A DNA stretch of 64,000 nucleotides from DATLGB01 sp037724045 (lineage in GTDB: Bacteria > Actinomycetota > Thermoleophilia > Solirubrobacterales > Solirubrobacteraceae), in assembly GCA_037724045.1 (NCBI GenBank), contig JBBJOW010000006.1, forward strand, positions 1-64,000. Reading direction: 5' to 3'. The notes below the pieces were generated by a model. That model was not told where the DNA came from. It was given only the letters and a program-made list of their open reading frames with translations, and did no database searches. Made by a program: the position numbers and the translations under genes. Of this stretch, positions 48,422-57,569 are shown in pieces. Each line of letters starts with the position of its first letter. Within the stretch, counting starts at the first letter, position 1.

Positions 48422-49117
48422 ATGTCGAGCCGTCAAGAAGAGAAGGAAGCCCGCCGTCGCGAGCGCATGGAGCAGGAGGAACGCGAGCGCAAGGCCGCCT
48501 CGCGCAGCAAGCGCCTGCAGTACGTGATCGGCGGCATCCTCGCCGTCGGGATCGTCGCGGCGGTGGTCGTCGCGCTGCTCTCGTCGACCGGCGGAGACAG
48601 CGAGGACGGCCCCTCGTCGGCCAACAGCTCGGCGACGCTCCCCGAGCCGAACATCCTGATCGAGGACGAGGCCGCCGCCGCCGCCAACTGCGAGGTGACG
48701 CAGGTCCCCAACGAGGGCAGCGCCCACGAGGAACGCGACTTCGCCATCGCCGACTACAAGTCGAACCCTCCCACCAGCGGCACCCACACCGAGTCCGCCG
48801 CCGCCGCCGACGGCATCTACAAGCAGGGCGCACCGCCGCTCGGCGAGACCGTGCACTCCCTCGAGCACGGCCGCATCAACGTGCAGTACAAGCCCGGGAC
48901 GCCGGCCGAGTTCGTCGACCAGCTGGAGGCGTTCGCCTCGGAGAAGCAGGGCTACCACCTGCTCATGTACGAGAACGCGACGGGCATGGAGCCCCAGCTC
49001 GCGGCCACGGCCTGGGACTTCAAGCTCACCTGCGACGAGACCGGCCCGGAGGTCTTCGACGCACTCCGCACGTTCTACGACGCGCACCTCGACAAGGCGC
49101 CCGAGAAGGTTCGGTAG
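48422..49117 (+). CDS. DUF3105 membrane-anchored protein
   Basis: 231 residues from ATG 48422. A charged N-terminal helix (SRQEEKEARRRERMEQEERE) precedes a transmembrane segment (about residues 34-56: YVIGGILAVGIVAAVVVALL). The external DUF3105 domain has NPPTSGTHTES, then ETVHSLEHGRINVQYKPG, and AATAWDFKLTCDE, with conserved His and Cys residues that could bind metal. Function is unknown; the family is widespread in actinobacteria. It is monocistronic, convergent with the sugar transferase gene. Confidence 0.88.
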   Translation: MSSRQEEKEARRRERMEQEERERKAASRSKRLQYVIGGILAVGIVAAVVVALLSSTGGDSEDGPSSANSSATLPEPNILIEDEAAAAANCEVTQVPNEGSAHEERDFAIADYKSNPPTSGTHTESAAAADGIYKQGAPPLGETVHSLEHGRINVQYKPGTPAEFVDQLEAFASEKQGYHLLMYENATGMEPQLAATAWDFKLTCDETGPEVFDALRTFYDAHLDKAPEKVR

Positions 49118-49125
49118 GCAGACGC

Positions 49126-49731
49126 CTAGCGCCATCCGCCGGTCTGACCGCGGTAGAGGCCCTGCCCGGTGAAGGCCATGCGCAGGGTGGCGACGATGAT
49201 GCGCACGTCGAGCAGCGGCGACGCGCGCTCGATGTAGTAGAGGTCCAGCTCGATGCGCTCGGCCCACGGCAGCGACGCGCGACCGTTGACCTGCGCCCAG
49301 CCGGTCAGCCCCGGCTTGGCTGCCAGGCGCAGGCGCTGACGGTCGGTGTAGCGGTCGACCTGGACCTGCACCGTCGGCCGCGGGCCGATCAGCGACATCT
49401 CGCCCCTCAGCACGTTGACGAGGTTGGGCAGCTCGTCGATCGACGTGCGCCGTAGGAAAGCGCCGACGCGCGTGATGCGCGCATCGCCCGCGTCGACGGC
49501 CAGGCCCGCGCCCATGGACTCGGCGCCGGTCACCATCGAGCGCAGTTTGAAGAGGTCGAAGGCGACGCCGCCGCAGCCGACGCGCCGCTGGCGGAAGACG
49601 GCCGCTCCGCCCGACTCCAGGCGGATGGCGACGACCGCGGCCAGCAGGATCGGGGCACCCAGCGTGAGGCCGGCGAGCGCGGCGATGAGGTCGAACGCGC
49701 GGCGGACGGGGGAGCGCAGCCAGCCGCTCAC
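49126..49731 (-). CDS. Undecaprenyl-phosphate sugar-phosphotransferase (WcaJ/PglC type)
   Basis: 201 residues, ATG 49731 overlapping the upstream stop. It carries the catalytic core only: a re-entrant hydrophobic N-terminal helix (RRAFDLIAALAGLTLGAPIL), FRQRRVGCGGVAFDLFKLRS, RTSIDELPNLVNVLRGEMSL (catalytic Asp-Glu pair), GPRPTVQVQV and KPGLTGWAQVNGR. It transfers a sugar phosphate to the lipid carrier and so starts repeat-unit assembly on the membrane. As the last gene of the six-gene surface-glycan operon, it supports glycan synthesis as the operon's job. Confidence 0.93.
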   Translation of the reverse strand: MSGWLRSPVRRAFDLIAALAGLTLGAPILLAAVVAIRLESGGAAVFRQRRVGCGGVAFDLFKLRSMVTGAESMGAGLAVDAGDARITRVGAFLRRTSIDELPNLVNVLRGEMSLIGPRPTVQVQVDRYTDRQRLRLAAKPGLTGWAQVNGRASLPWAERIELDLYYIERASPLLDVRIIVATLRMAFTGQGLYRGQTGGWR

Positions 49732-50833
49732 CGGGTGCCCTCCGCGGGCTCCCAGACCGCCGGGGTCCCGTGGCGCAGGTGGTCGTGGAGGCCGGCTGCG
49801 AGCGCCGCGGTGGTGAGCACGTAGTAGCGGGCGATCAGCAGCGGCCGCACCCGGACGCGATCACCGGAGAGCGCCGCCAACAGCAGCCCGAACTGCGCCG
49901 CGGTGGCAGCGGCGTACAAGCGCCGTCGTGAGAGCGCCAGGCCGGCCAGCAGGGCGAGCACGTGCAGCAGCGGCGACGCGTAGCGCAGCAGTCGATGGGA
50001 GACGATCATGAGCGCGTAGAGGGGCGGGTAGCCGCGGGGGTCGGCGAGCCCGGCGTGCAGGACGATCGGCCACGCCTGGGTCATCATCCGCCGCTTGCGC
50101 GCCCATTCGCCCTCGATGCTCGGGACCATGCGCTCCGTCGCCCGCGCCTGGGGCGCGTAGACGGCGCGGCGGCCGCGCTTGACGAGCGTGAAGGGCAGAA
50201 GGAGGTCGTGACCCATGGGCCGGGCGGGAACGACGTAGTCGGCGCGGCGCACCGCGTAGATCGCGCCGTTGCCGCCCGTCACCGAGTGCAGCCGCGACTC
50301 GTGCGCGCGCAGCCACATCTCGTAGCGCCAGTACAGGCCCTCCTGGTTGGTGCCGGCGTCGTTGACGAACCGCACCTGGCCGCACGCGTAGGCGACATCG
50401 TCCTCGCGCAGCGCGGCCACGAGCGCGCGCAGCGCGCCCGGCTCCCACATCGCGTTGGCGTCCGAGAACGCGAGCAGGTCCGCGCGTGCCGCCGCCACGC
50501 CCTGGTCCTGCGCGCGCATCTTGCCACCGCGCGGCAGCTCGAGGACGACGTCGGCGCCGGCCGCGCGTGCCCGGGCGGCGGTGGCGTCGGTCGCCCCGTC
50601 CACGACCACCACGATCTCCAGGCGCTCGCGCGGATAGTCGAGGGCGAGCGCGTTGGCCACCTTCTCAGCGATCACCTCCTCCTCCGCGTACGCGGCGACG
50701 ACCAGGCTGACGTCGGGCTCTGAATCGTCTGACGGCGGCGGCGCAGCGCGACCGCGACCACGGGCGAGGAGCGCCAGCAGCCCACCTGCGCGTAGACGAG
50801 CAGGCCCGCGGAGAGCCAGAAGACGACGCGCAT
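49728..50833 (-). pseudogene. Family 2 membrane glycosyltransferase with a frameshift
   Basis: ATG 50833 shares one base with the upstream stop (TGATG) and opens with a membrane helix (RVVFWLSAGLLVYAQVG). A single base appears to be missing at about 50775-50785: from there the enzyme continues in another frame (LLALLARGRG, then PDVSLVVAAYAEEEVIAEKV). The main domain has the acceptor motif LLAFSDANAMWEPGALRALV, and C-terminal helices follow. With one added base the protein would be 368 residues. Either a true inactivating deletion or a sequencing error; the remaining coding sequence shows no other damage. Confidence 0.82.
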
Positions 50834-52662
50834 CAGCCGCGCGCGGTGCGCACGCGCGGCTGCACGCCACGCAGGATGTCGACGATGTTGGCGGTGATCT
50901 GCTGTGGCGCCGCCCAGCCCGCGGCCAGGCGCGCACCCCATTCGGGCAGGCCCACGCGGATCACCAGGCCCTCCTCGAGGGCGGACGCGCTCAGCGCCGG
51001 CTCGAGCTCGGCGGTCTCCGCCGCCAGCCCGGCCTGCAGCTCCTCCGGCGTGGACCCGACCAGCTCCTCGACGCGGCCGAAGCCGCTGAGTTGGCCTGAG
51101 AAGCCCTCGAACAACCCGAGCGATCCGTCCTCCTCGACGACCGACAGAGGTGTTGTGGGGCCGATCTCGCGCACGGGTGAGAGCCGGCCGCCGAGCGCGT
51201 CTGTCTCGGTCAGCGGCGACGGACGCGAGAGGACGGCGTCGGCGATCGTCACCGATCCCGTGAGCGCCGACGGACCGAAGAGCGCCAGGCGGCCGCCGGC
51301 CTCGACGTAGCCGCGCAGGCGCCGGGCGACCGGCCGGCTCGTCCACTGAGCGCCGGGCAGCACGAGCACCCCGTCCTGCTGGGCGGTCGGCTCGGCGCCG
51401 AAGGCCAGGTCGAGATCGGTGACGAGGTCGTATCCGATCTCCTCGTCGTCGAGGTACTCAATCAGCGGCGCCACCCCGCTGCCGAAGTAGGGCGGCACCC
51501 CGGTCGGGAACGCGAACGGACGCGGGTAGCGCACGACGCCGCCGCTGCCGAAGACGTCGGGCACGCCGTCGCGCGTCTGGTCGACCGGGTCGCGGCCGAG
51601 CCAGGTGACCATGGGGACGACGACGAGCAGGCCGGTGCGAGCGCCCGAGCGCACCGCGATCGGCACGCGTGCGGACACGAGGCCCGCCGTGACGGTGAGC
51701 ATGTACAGCCCCGACGATCCGCGCGGAGCCCGCAGGAGCACGTTGGTCTTGCCGGCGGCGCGCTCGCCGCGCACCACGGCCTCCGGCTCGCCCAGGCGCC
51801 GCAACGCCCACTCGAAGGGCTCGCCGCGGGCGTCGACGCGGACGCTGACCGGCGCCCCGGCCCGCACGGCGCGGACGGGCGGCTGCAGGGCGAGGTCGCG
51901 CACGGTGACGCCGGAAGCGGCCGTGACGCCGCCGGGCGAGAGCGGAAGCATCGGGGTCGTCGTCGCGTTCTGCGCGCGGTCGTAGGCGGTCACCTGGATC
52001 AGGTAGGTCCCCGGGTCGGCGGGCGTGCCGAGCCCCGTGTTCCCGTCCCACTGGTAGTCGGAGCGGCCCAGCTCGCCACGGATGGCACGCACCTCCCGGG
52101 GCGGCGAGACGTCGGTGCGGAGCACGCTGAAGCGGGGGGCGAGGCCGGCGTCGAGCTCCGCCGCGAGCGTGAAGTCGACGGGAGCGCCCGGGGTGACGAT
52201 CGTCGCGTCCTCGGCGACCTCGACGGTCGGGCGAGGCGCAACGGTGTCCACGAAGAACTGCCGCGGGGCAAGCAGCGAGCGGCCCTGACCGAGGATCAGC
52301 CGCATCCGGTACTCCCCGTCGGGCGCGGGCGCGCCGTCGTCGTCGCGTCCGTCCCAGACCACCTTCATGCGGCGCCCCGCCCGCAGCTGGACCTCCTCCT
52401 CCACGCGGCGGACGCGCGCGCCGTCAGCGTCCACGATGTCGATCGCCGCGGTGTCGGTCTGATCGATCCGGAAGCTGATGACCTCGCGCTCGCGGCGCCC
52501 GTCCCCGTTGGGCGAGAAGAACGCGTCGCGCTTGATCACCTCGATCTCCGCCGGCGCGGACTTGAGGCGGTTGGCGAGCAGGAAGGCGCCCGCGACCGCC
52601 ACCAGCAGCACGGCGAACGCGATCGCCGCAGGCCGCTGCGCGCGGCCCGGGGTTGTGCCCAC
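50833..52662 (-). CDS. Membrane-anchored protein with FlgD-Ig-like repeats
   Basis: 609 residues from GTG 52662, overlapping the upstream TAG. An N-terminal anchor helix (RPAAIAFAVLLVAVAGAFLL) leads to an external region with FFSPNGDGRREREVISFRID (the FlgD-Ig signature), a second beta domain around VKFTLAAE-like strands, and a C-terminal part (about 380-600) with VTWLGRDPVDQTRDGVPDVF and GVLVLPGAQWTSRPVARRLR resembling glutamine-amidotransferase-like folds of surface proteins. Function unknown; the operon context points to polymer export or anchoring. Confidence 0.78.
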   Translation of the reverse strand: MGTTPGRAQRPAAIAFAVLLVAVAGAFLLANRLKSAPAEIEVIKRDAFFSPNGDGRREREVISFRIDQTDTAAIDIVDADGARVRRVEEEVQLRAGRRMKVVWDGRDDDGAPAPDGEYRMRLILGQGRSLLAPRQFFVDTVAPRPTVEVAEDATIVTPGAPVDFTLAAELDAGLAPRFSVLRTDVSPPREVRAIRGELGRSDYQWDGNTGLGTPADPGTYLIQVTAYDRAQNATTTPMLPLSPGGVTAASGVTVRDLALQPPVRAVRAGAPVSVRVDARGEPFEWALRRLGEPEAVVRGERAAGKTNVLLRAPRGSSGLYMLTVTAGLVSARVPIAVRSGARTGLLVVVPMVTWLGRDPVDQTRDGVPDVFGSGGVVRYPRPFAFPTGVPPYFGSGVAPLIEYLDDEEIGYDLVTDLDLAFGAEPTAQQDGVLVLPGAQWTSRPVARRLRGYVEAGGRLALFGPSALTGSVTIADAVLSRPSPLTETDALGGRLSPVREIGPTTPLSVVEEDGSLGLFEGFSGQLSGFGRVEELVGSTPEELQAGLAAETAELEPALSASALEEGLVIRVGLPEWGARLAAGWAAPQQITANIVDILRGVQPRVRTARG

Positions 52663-53894
52663 TACGGCGCGGAGTCCGAGCCGACGAGGACGATGACGTC
52701 GGCCTCGGGAGCGAGCGCCGTGGCTTCCTCGATGGTGGCCTGCAGGTCCTCGATCCCCAGCTGTTCGGCAACGTCGATCGCCTGGTTGCGGAACTCCGAG
52801 CTGGCGTAGAAGACCACGGACGCCGAGCGCGCCGAGTCCGTCCAATCGGTCGCCTCCTGGGCGGCGACGTACCCCGCCTGGATGAGCTCCTCGTTCAGGC
52901 GCGCGGCGAGGCCGGTGATCGTGGTGCCGTTGAGGACCGCGATGCTCGTCTCCGAGCGCTCGGGACTGCCGGGCGCCGGCGTCGGATCGGCGCCGCCGTT
53001 GCCGTCGTTGCCTCCGACGGCGGTTTCCGTCGCCGGGGTCGTCGTGGTCGACGTGTTGGCGGACGACGCGTCGTCCCTGCCACCGAGGAGCGCGATCAGC
53101 CCGACGACGAGCAGCGTGACGCCCGCGAGGGCGCCGGCGGCCAGGATGCCCGTGCGGAGGCGGTTGGGCGTCTCGTCGCGACCGAGCGGCGGCGGGACCG
53201 GGCGGCGGGGCGGGACCTCAGGGCGGCGCGTGGCCGGCGCTGACGCCCGCAGCGGCCGGGCGGCCGGGGCGGGGCGGCGGGCGGGCGGCACGGGTGCACC
53301 GGGCGGTCCCTTGGTCGCGCGTGGGGGAAGCGACGGGGACGAGGTGCTGCCGCCCTCGGTGGCCTCTGGCGCCGCGGTGCCGGCGACGAGCCCCGCGGGA
53401 ACCGCCTCACGCTCGGGCGCGGGCTTCGCCTCCTCTTCGTCGCCCGTCGTGGCCGGCTCGGCCTCCGCGGGAGCGGGCGTCGCCGGTGCGGCGACTCCGA
53501 TCACGGGATTTTCGGTCGGCGAACCCTCCTCGGCGGGGGGCTTCGCATCGGCGGCGGCGTCGGCCCTCGTCGTCTCCGACGCCGCGGGCGGCAGCGTGCT
53601 GGCCGCCTGGGCGACCGCGGCTGCCGCCGTGGCGGGCTTCGCAGCCGGCTGGCCGGGCCACCGGATGGGCTCGGCGACCACGTTGCGGGCGGTGTCCGCC
53701 TGCTGCACGACCCGCTCCTCGAGCTCCTGCGCGCGCTCGGGCGCACGGCCGGCCCACTCGCGCAGGCGGCGGACCTCGCGCGCCTGGGCGAAGTAGAGGA
53801 TTGTGAGGACCGCGAGACCGAAGAACGCGGCGAGCCCCGCGTAGCTACCGCCCTTTTCGATCAGGTCCGACAGCGTGATCGCGAAAGTGACCAT
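52662..53894 (-). CDS. LytR_C-domain protein with two membrane segments
   Basis: 410 residues, ATG 53894. One N-terminal helix (about 17-36: SYAGLAAFFGLAVLTILYFA), a coiled charged segment (REVRRLREWAGRAPERAQEL), a long Pro/Ala-rich low-complexity middle, a second helix (about 248-272) and an external C-terminal LytR_C domain (about 318-405: SIAVLNGTTITGLAARLNEE, ADVIVLVGSD). The domain occurs C-terminal to LytR-CpsA-Psr ligases that attach glycans to peptidoglycan, but the ligase domain is absent here. An accessory role in glycan attachment is plausible. Confidence 0.84.
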   Translation of the reverse strand: MVTFAITLSDLIEKGGSYAGLAAFFGLAVLTILYFAQAREVRRLREWAGRAPERAQELEERVVQQADTARNVVAEPIRWPGQPAAKPATAAAAVAQAASTLPPAASETTRADAAADAKPPAEEGSPTENPVIGVAAPATPAPAEAEPATTGDEEEAKPAPEREAVPAGLVAGTAAPEATEGGSTSSPSLPPRATKGPPGAPVPPARRPAPAARPLRASAPATRRPEVPPRRPVPPPLGRDETPNRLRTGILAAGALAGVTLLVVGLIALLGGRDDASSANTSTTTTPATETAVGGNDGNGGADPTPAPGSPERSETSIAVLNGTTITGLAARLNEELIQAGYVAAQEATDWTDSARSASVVFYASSEFRNQAIDVAEQLGIEDLQATIEEATALAPEADVIVLVGSDSAP

Positions 53895-53913
53895 TCGTGT
53901 GAAGGCGGGCAGT

Positions 53914-55872
53914 CTAGGTGGCGAGCCGGACTTGGTCGGCGGCGGGCTCGGGGGCGGCGGCGACCGCGGCGGCGGCCTGGGCGGGCACCCGGACGAGGGC
54001 GAGCTCGCAGACCAGGGCGGCCAGGCGGGCGGCGTCCCCCTCGAGCACGAGCAGGCCGATGTCGTCGAAGGTCGTCTCGACGAAGGCCGGGTTCAGCGCC
54101 GGCCGGTCGGCACGCAGGATGCGCGCCGCGCCCGTGGGAGCGGGCCGCTCGTAGGTGTTGAAGAGCTCCTCGTGGAGCTTCTCCCCCGGACGGGGGCCGA
54201 CCACGTCGATGGCGATGTCGCGGCCGGGCTCGAGGCCCGACAGCCGGATCATCTGCTCGGCCAGGTCCATGATCCGGACGGGCTCGCCCATCTCGAGCAC
54301 GAACGTCTCCCCGCCGCCGGCCAGCGAGCCCGCGTGGACGATCAGCTGCACCGCCTCCGGGATGGTCATGAAATAGCGCGTCATCGCGGGGTCGGTGACC
54401 GTCACCGGCCCGCCGGTGGCGATCTGGCGGCGGAAGATGGGGACGACCGAGCCGGAGGAGCCGAGCACGTTGCCGAAGCGCACGGAGGCGAAGCGCGTCG
54501 CCGGGTAGTCGTGGCCGGCCGCCTCGACCTGCCACTCCGCGAGCGCCTTGGACGCGCCCATCACCGTGGCCGGAGCGACCGCCTTGTCCGTGGAGACCAG
54601 GATGAAGGTCTCCACGCCGTGGTCGCCGGCGACCCGCGTCATCACCCGCGTCGCGAGCGCGTTGTTGCGCACCGCCTCGACCGGGTTGGACTCCATCATC
54701 CCGACGTGCTTGTACGCCGCGGCGTGGAAGACGACGACGGGCCGGTGCTCGGCGAGCACCTCGCGCATGCGCTCCTCCTCCTTGCAGTCGGCGATCACGG
54801 CGACGGCGGTGAGGACGTGGCGGTCGTTGACGAGCTCCTGCTCGATCGTGAAGAGGTTGTCCTCGGCGTGGTCGAGCAGGACGAGCCGGCTCGGGTGCAC
54901 GCGCGCGATCTGCCGGCACAGCTCGGAGCCGATCGACCCGCCGGCGCCGGTGACCATCACGCAGCGGCCCTGCAGGTAGGCGCCGACGCGCTCGATCTCC
55001 ATGCGCACGGGGTCGCGGCCGAGGACGTCCTCCACCTGGATCTCACGCACCTGGCGGACCATGCGGCCGCCGCCCTGCAGCAGCTCGAAGACGGTCGGCA
55101 GCGTGCGGACCTGGACGCCGCGGTCGCGGCAGGCGCCGACGACCCGCGCGCGCAGCTCGCCGGAAGCGGACGGGATGGCGATGATGACCTCGTCGGGCTC
55201 GACGTCGTCGAGGATGCGCGGCAGGCGGTCGATGTTGCCGTGCACCCGCATCTTGTTGACCTTCATGTGCTGCTTGGCCGGGTCGTCATCGACGAAGCCC
55301 ACCGGGCGCAGGCCCAGGTCGGGGTTGCGCACGATCTCGCGCAGCACGAGCCGGCCGCCGTCGCCGGCGCCGACGATCAGCACGGAACGCGCGTCACGCG
55401 CGGCGCGACCGCCCGCGGGCCGTTCGAAGAAGCTGCGCACCAGCACCCGCGCGGTCAGGGTGAGCAGCAGCGCCAGCAGGAAGAAGAGGCCGATCACGCC
55501 TGCCGGCGGGCTGAGGCCGGCGAGGCCGTTGGGCGTCGTCACGTACGCCGGGTCGAGGATGGCGATGCCGCCGACCATGACCAGCGTCGCGACGAAGACC
55601 GCCTGCGGAACGCGGATGAGCTCGGAGCGGTCGGCGTAGCGCCACCAGTGCCGGTACAGGCCGAAAGCCCAGAAGACCATGACGCTGCCGCCCACGGCGA
55701 TCGTGACCGAGTGGTCGCGCAGCTGCTCGTAGCGCTCGGGCATGCCGTCGTCGAAGCGCAGCTGGTACGCGAGGAAGTAGGCGAGCGCGACGAGCCCCGC
55801 GTCCAGCGCGATCTGCGGCAGCGCGTGACGGTTGATCGGGACGGCCACGGACCGGAGCCGGCGGCGCATCAC
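53914..55872 (-). CDS. CapD/WbpM-type nucleotide-sugar 4,6-dehydratase
   Basis: 652 residues, ATG 55872 overlapping the DUF354 stop (ATGA). An N-terminal membrane domain with about four helices (residues 20-145) is followed by a CoA-binding-like Rossmann domain (VLIVGAGDGGRLVLREIV) and the dehydratase domain (VMVTGAGGSIGSELCRQIA, FHAAAYKHVGMMESNP, ILVSTDKAVAPATVMGASKA, VTDPAMTRYFMTIPEAVQL). This is the membrane-bound UDP-GlcNAc 4,6-dehydratase/epimerase family that makes deoxy-amino sugars for surface polysaccharide. It is intact and central to the operon. Confidence 0.94.
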   Translation of the reverse strand: MMRRRLRSVAVPINRHALPQIALDAGLVALAYFLAYQLRFDDGMPERYEQLRDHSVTIAVGGSVMVFWAFGLYRHWWRYADRSELIRVPQAVFVATLVMVGGIAILDPAYVTTPNGLAGLSPPAGVIGLFFLLALLLTLTARVLVRSFFERPAGGRAARDARSVLIVGAGDGGRLVLREIVRNPDLGLRPVGFVDDDPAKQHMKVNKMRVHGNIDRLPRILDDVEPDEVIIAIPSASGELRARVVGACRDRGVQVRTLPTVFELLQGGGRMVRQVREIQVEDVLGRDPVRMEIERVGAYLQGRCVMVTGAGGSIGSELCRQIARVHPSRLVLLDHAEDNLFTIEQELVNDRHVLTAVAVIADCKEEERMREVLAEHRPVVVFHAAAYKHVGMMESNPVEAVRNNALATRVMTRVAGDHGVETFILVSTDKAVAPATVMGASKALAEWQVEAAGHDYPATRFASVRFGNVLGSSGSVVPIFRRQIATGGPVTVTDPAMTRYFMTIPEAVQLIVHAGSLAGGGETFVLEMGEPVRIMDLAEQMIRLSGLEPGRDIAIDVVGPRPGEKLHEELFNTYERPAPTGAARILRADRPALNPAFVETTFDDIGLLVLEGDAARLAALVCELALVRVPAQAAAAVAAAPEPAADQVRLAT

Positions 55873-56888
55873 GAAGATGTTACGGGAGACAGCAGCAGCT
55901 TCATAAAGCTCTCAGGGTCGCGGCGGACGCGCTCCGGCCCGACGGCGCGTTCGCCGGCCGGCGCGAGCTCGATGTCCTGCGCACGTTCGAGGCGGCGCAG
56001 CCGGCCTTCGGCGATGAGGCGCTCGTCGACCGCGCCGAGCCGGCCCTCGAAGGTCGTGTAGACCGGCGTCCCGAGCGCGACCGCCTCGCGGTTCATCGTC
56101 CCGCCGGCGGAGATGACCAGATCGGCGCGCGCGACCAGCGTCTGGGCGTCGACGGCCTGCTCGGGGACGATGAAGCCTCCGGCACGGGCGAGCTCGGCGC
56201 GCTGCGCGGGCGTGCGCGGGAGCACGACGATCTGGGCGAGCGGGGACGTGGTCCTCAGATGCTCGAGCACCTGGCCGAAGAGCGGGTTCTCGAAGCGGTG
56301 ATACAGCGAGACGTCGGGCGGCGTGCGCACCACATACAGCGGTTTCGCGGCGTCCAGGCCCAGCTCCTTCAGAACGGCGTCGTCGGGCTCGAAGTCCGCG
56401 AGGTAGTACTCCTCCTTCAGGCCCGGGTACCCGTGCAGCTTCTGCGGGGTCGCGCCGTAGGGGGCGAGCCGGTCGACCGGAATGACGTCGGGGACGACGA
56501 CGGCCTGCGCGAGCCGGCAATTGACCGTGTGCTGCACCCGGGCCCACTCGTAGTCGAAGGTGGTCGTCGAGGGGATCCCGCGCAGCCGCGCAGCCACGGT
56601 CACGTCGTTGGAGCCGTGGCCGAGCGCGATGTCGAAGCGCCGGCCCGTCGCCCAGCGCGTCAGGGCGTAGGACCGGTCGAAGAGGCCGAGCGCCTTCGCG
56701 GCGAGCCGACCGCCGCGGTGGTGGCCGATCGCGGTGTGCTCGATGCCGAAGCGCTCGCACAGGGCGAGCGTCTGCGCGAAGTCGCGCGCGGTCACCTCGA
56801 CGTGGGCGCCGCGGCGGCGCAGGGCTTCGATCACCGGGCGCATGACCAGCACGTGCGGTGAGTTCGTCAGGTCGACCCAAACTCGCAT
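55869..56888 (-). CDS. DUF354 glycosyltransferase-like protein
   Basis: 339 residues, ATG 56888. DUF354 proteins have a GT-B-like fold; seen are VWVDLTNSPHVLVMRPVIEA (N-terminal domain), FDIALGHGSNDVTVAARL, TTFDYEWARVQHTVNC and the C-terminal LVISAGGTMNREAVALGTPV (nucleotide-sugar site). DUF354 genes are common in surface-glycan loci next to CapD-like genes. First gene of the operon; a promoter should lie in the 30-base gap before the divergent DedA gene. Confidence 0.9.
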   Translation of the reverse strand: MRVWVDLTNSPHVLVMRPVIEALRRRGAHVEVTARDFAQTLALCERFGIEHTAIGHHRGGRLAAKALGLFDRSYALTRWATGRRFDIALGHGSNDVTVAARLRGIPSTTTFDYEWARVQHTVNCRLAQAVVVPDVIPVDRLAPYGATPQKLHGYPGLKEEYYLADFEPDDAVLKELGLDAAKPLYVVRTPPDVSLYHRFENPLFGQVLEHLRTTSPLAQIVVLPRTPAQRAELARAGGFIVPEQAVDAQTLVARADLVISAGGTMNREAVALGTPVYTTFEGRLGAVDERLIAEGRLRRLERAQDIELAPAGERAVGPERVRRDPESFMKLLLSPVTSS

Positions 56889-56918
56889 TCAGGTCCGGAA
56901 GCTAGTCTCGCCCGTTCC

Positions 56919-57569
56919 TTGCCGGTCCTGTACGCCTCCATCACCGAGCCGGTCGTCAACTTCGCAGTCGACGTCATCGACGCCCTCGGGCTCCCCGGCA
57001 TCTTCGTCCTGATGGTGGCCGAGAGCGCGTGCATCCCGATCCCGTCGGAGACCACCTTCCTGTTCGCCGGGTTCAACGTTGAACGCGGCGAATACAGCTT
57101 TGCCGCCGTCGTCGCGGTGGGCACGGCGGCCAACGTCGTCGGCTCCTGGATCGCCTACGCGGTCGGCTACTTCGGCCGCGTCGACCTGCTCGAGAAGCAC
57201 GGCAAGAAGCTCCACATCACGCCCAAGCACCTCGCCTGGGCCGACAACTGGTTTCAGAAGTACGGGGACGCGACCGTCTTCTTCACGCGCATGATGCCGA
57301 TCGTGCGGACGTTCATCTCGCTGCCGGCGGGCGTCGCGCGCATGCCCTTCTGGCGCTTCACGATCCTGACCACGCTCGGGTGCATCCCGTGGATCGCGAT
57401 GCTCACCTTCATCGGCCTCCAGGCGGGCGAGCGGTGGGAGGACTGGAAGGACGGCCTGCACTACGTGGACTACGCGATCGCGGCACTCATCGTGCTCGGG
57501 GCCATCTACCTCTTCGTGCGGTGGCGGCGCGGGCGCGGCGGCGAGACGCTGAGCTCCTCCTCGGCCTGA
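56919..57569 (+). CDS. DedA-family membrane protein
   Basis: 216 residues from TTG 56919 (no ATG or GTG nearby fits). Helices occur at about residues 26-50, 57-75, 138-160 and 180-200. Family motifs: ESACIPIPSETTFLFAGF, GSWIAYAVGYFGRV, FFTRMMPIVRTFISLPAGVA and MPFWRFTILTTLGCIPWIA. DedA/VTT proteins flip lipids such as undecaprenyl phosphate or phosphatidylethanolamine. The UppP gene overlaps its 3' end, linking the two to undecaprenyl carrier recycling. Confidence 0.92.
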   Translation: MPVLYASITEPVVNFAVDVIDALGLPGIFVLMVAESACIPIPSETTFLFAGFNVERGEYSFAAVVAVGTAANVVGSWIAYAVGYFGRVDLLEKHGKKLHITPKHLAWADNWFQKYGDATVFFTRMMPIVRTFISLPAGVARMPFWRFTILTTLGCIPWIAMLTFIGLQAGERWEDWKDGLHYVDYAIAALIVLGAIYLFVRWRRGRGGETLSSSSA

